Shown piece by piece: positions 5,296 to 6,099 of a DNA stretch of 6,099 nt. The notes under the pieces were generated by a model, which worked only from the letters and a program-made list of their open reading frames with translations, had not been told where the DNA came from and did no database searches. Each line of letters opens with the position of its first letter. Positions within the stretch are counted from its first letter, which is position 1. Origin of the DNA: Balneolales bacterium (GTDB taxonomy: Bacteria > Bacteroidota > Rhodothermia > Balneolales > Natronogracilivirgulaceae). The DNA is taken from the NCBI GenBank assembly GCA_007133995.1, contig SLLP01000204.1:1-6099 (forward strand), given 5' to 3'. The position numbers and the translations under genes were made by a program.

Positions 5296-6099
5296 TCTGC
5301 ATCATCACCACATGCGCCGGTTCGTCAAAATCGATGGTTTCGGTTCCCATGGAACGAAGGCTGTAAGCCAGCATAATGCGGTTGTGGACAAAAGGGCGTC
5401 CTAACAATGCGCTGAGGCTGTAGGAACCTCCGATAGTTCCAAAGACCTGGCTTCTTCCATTCTGCCCGCCACCATCGCCATACCAGTACTCACCCATGGC
5501 GAACAGTTCGATGTGGGGGGCTATCAGATATCCGCTGAACAGAGAGGCGCCGATGTAGTTCTCGATGTCCCAGGGTGCAACTTCCTGGTAGCTGATGCCG
5601 ATGATATCTGTTTTGAGTCGGAGAGGTTGATCGCCGGCCATCGGACCCCAGTAGGCATGGGCGGAATAGGACACGTAATTCCGACCGATATTGGCAATTT
5701 GTGTAAGCTCATTTTTCGCAGTACTTACACTCGCATAAGCACCCACTTCAAGCCGGTCGCGTCCGTCAGGCCAGTGTGTTGCTGCAATACTAACCGCAAT
5801 TCCCTCGGTTTCTGTCCCTCCTGTTGCATGGTCACTGCTGATACCGGAAGTGTAATTCCAGCGATTGTAACCATTGTGCAGAAACCCCCGCAGCTCCCAT
5901 TTCGGTGTATTCCACAAGGCTTCAATGCCGTAATCCCGTCCATCGCCGCCAGTGGTCATGCGCGCCCACATTTCGGAAATGGCCGGACGGTCAATGGCAT
6001 CAATATGGGCATGGCCCGTTCGGGCAAAAGCCCGGGGTTGCGCTCCCACAAACCGTCCAATTCGCAACGTCAGGTGATCATGAACACGAAATTCTCCAC
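5279..6099 (-). CDS. Porin-like outer-membrane beta-barrel protein, C-terminal part (5' end beyond the window)
   Basis: The minus-strand frame is open to the right edge and ends at TGA 5281-5279, so only the C-terminal ~273 residues are present. The TTG at 6067 is not a convincing start, because coding continues upstream as GEFRVHDHLTLRIGRF. The sequence is dense in alternating hydrophobic/polar stretches rich in Tyr, Trp and Gly, as in transmembrane beta-strands: YGIEALW, WELRGFLHNGYNRWNY, LEVGAYASVST, VSYSAHAYWG, IELFAMGEYWYG, GTIGGSYSLSA, RIMLAYSLRSMG and a last strand AHVVMMQMQFYF ending in the C-terminal Phe typical of BAM-assembled barrels. The stretch LTLRIGRFVGAQPRAFARTGHAHIDAIDRP resembles the region of phosphate-selective (OprP/OprO-like) porins that names a parallel segment and a following ID-RP/ER-motif; this is suggestive only. 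Substrate is unknown. It converges on recR across a 55-bp spacer and belongs to a different transcription unit. Confidence 0.75.
   Translation of the reverse strand, partial: GEFRVHDHLTLRIGRFVGAQPRAFARTGHAHIDAIDRPAISEMWARMTTGGDGRDYGIEALWNTPKWELRGFLHNGYNRWNYTSGISSDHATGGTETEGIAVSIAATHWPDGRDRLEVGAYASVSTAKNELTQIANIGRNYVSYSAHAYWGPMAGDQPLRLKTDIIGISYQEVAPWDIENYIGASLFSGYLIAPHIELFAMGEYWYGDGGGQNGRSQVFGTIGGSYSLSALLGRPFVHNRIMLAYSLRSMGTETIDFDEPAHVVMMQMQFYF

Noticed and set aside
5201..5404. Short + strand frame after recR with a His-rich stretch (HLHHHHMRR)
   Set aside because: It overlaps the recR end and the 3' end of the porin-like gene in antisense. The His run is the complement of the barrel's last strand codons.
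6065..6067. TTG at 6067 (minus) as the start of the porin-like gene
   Set aside because: The frame stays open to the right edge with coding-like sequence, there is no signal peptide after the TTG, and the barrel is too short, so the gene continues beyond the window.

Overview
The window carries a conserved bacterial housekeeping block: a PEPD-type prolidase gene, then dnaX, ybaB and recR on the + strand, flanked on the left by the end of an unrecognised gene and on the right by the 3' part of a convergent outer-membrane beta-barrel gene. The barrel implies a diderm bacterium. The DnaX sequence style (IVEIDAASNNSVDDVR, VRIPPQTGRYKVYIIDE), weak Shine-Dalgarno sequences before most starts, and a possible TTTG...TAnnTTTG promoter before dnaX all point towards the Bacteroidota / Rhodothermota / Balneolota group. 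This placement is an inference from remembered family patterns and is not certain.

Layout: 2-658 (+) C-terminal part, or possibly all, of a hypothetical protein; 659-824 a non-coding A-rich stretch of degenerate repeats of about 14 bp; 825-2147 (+) an M24B metallopeptidase closely resembling eukaryotic prolidase; 2148-2243 a spacer with a candidate promoter; 2244-4220 (+) dnaX; 4246-4575 (+) ybaB/ebfC; 4621-5223 (+) recR; 5224-5278 a short convergent spacer; 5279-6099 (-) the C-terminal part of a porin-like beta-barrel, cut by the right edge.

How they work together: dnaX-ybaB-recR is a widely conserved gene order linking the replicative clamp loader, a small nucleoid-associated DNA-binding protein and the RecFOR recombination mediator. 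Here the genes are 25 and 45 bp apart and are probably co-transcribed. The prolidase recycles proline from X-Pro dipeptides and probably has no functional link to them. The porin is a separate convergent unit.

I found no undescribed multi-gene system, mobile element, CRISPR array or RNA gene. The points worth a second look are a DnaX without the usual four-cysteine zinc module, paired A7 tracts in dnaX where slippage would give a gamma-like short form, a bacterial prolidase with human-PEPD-like active-site spacing, and short tandem duplications lying exactly across the stop codons of the two edge genes.
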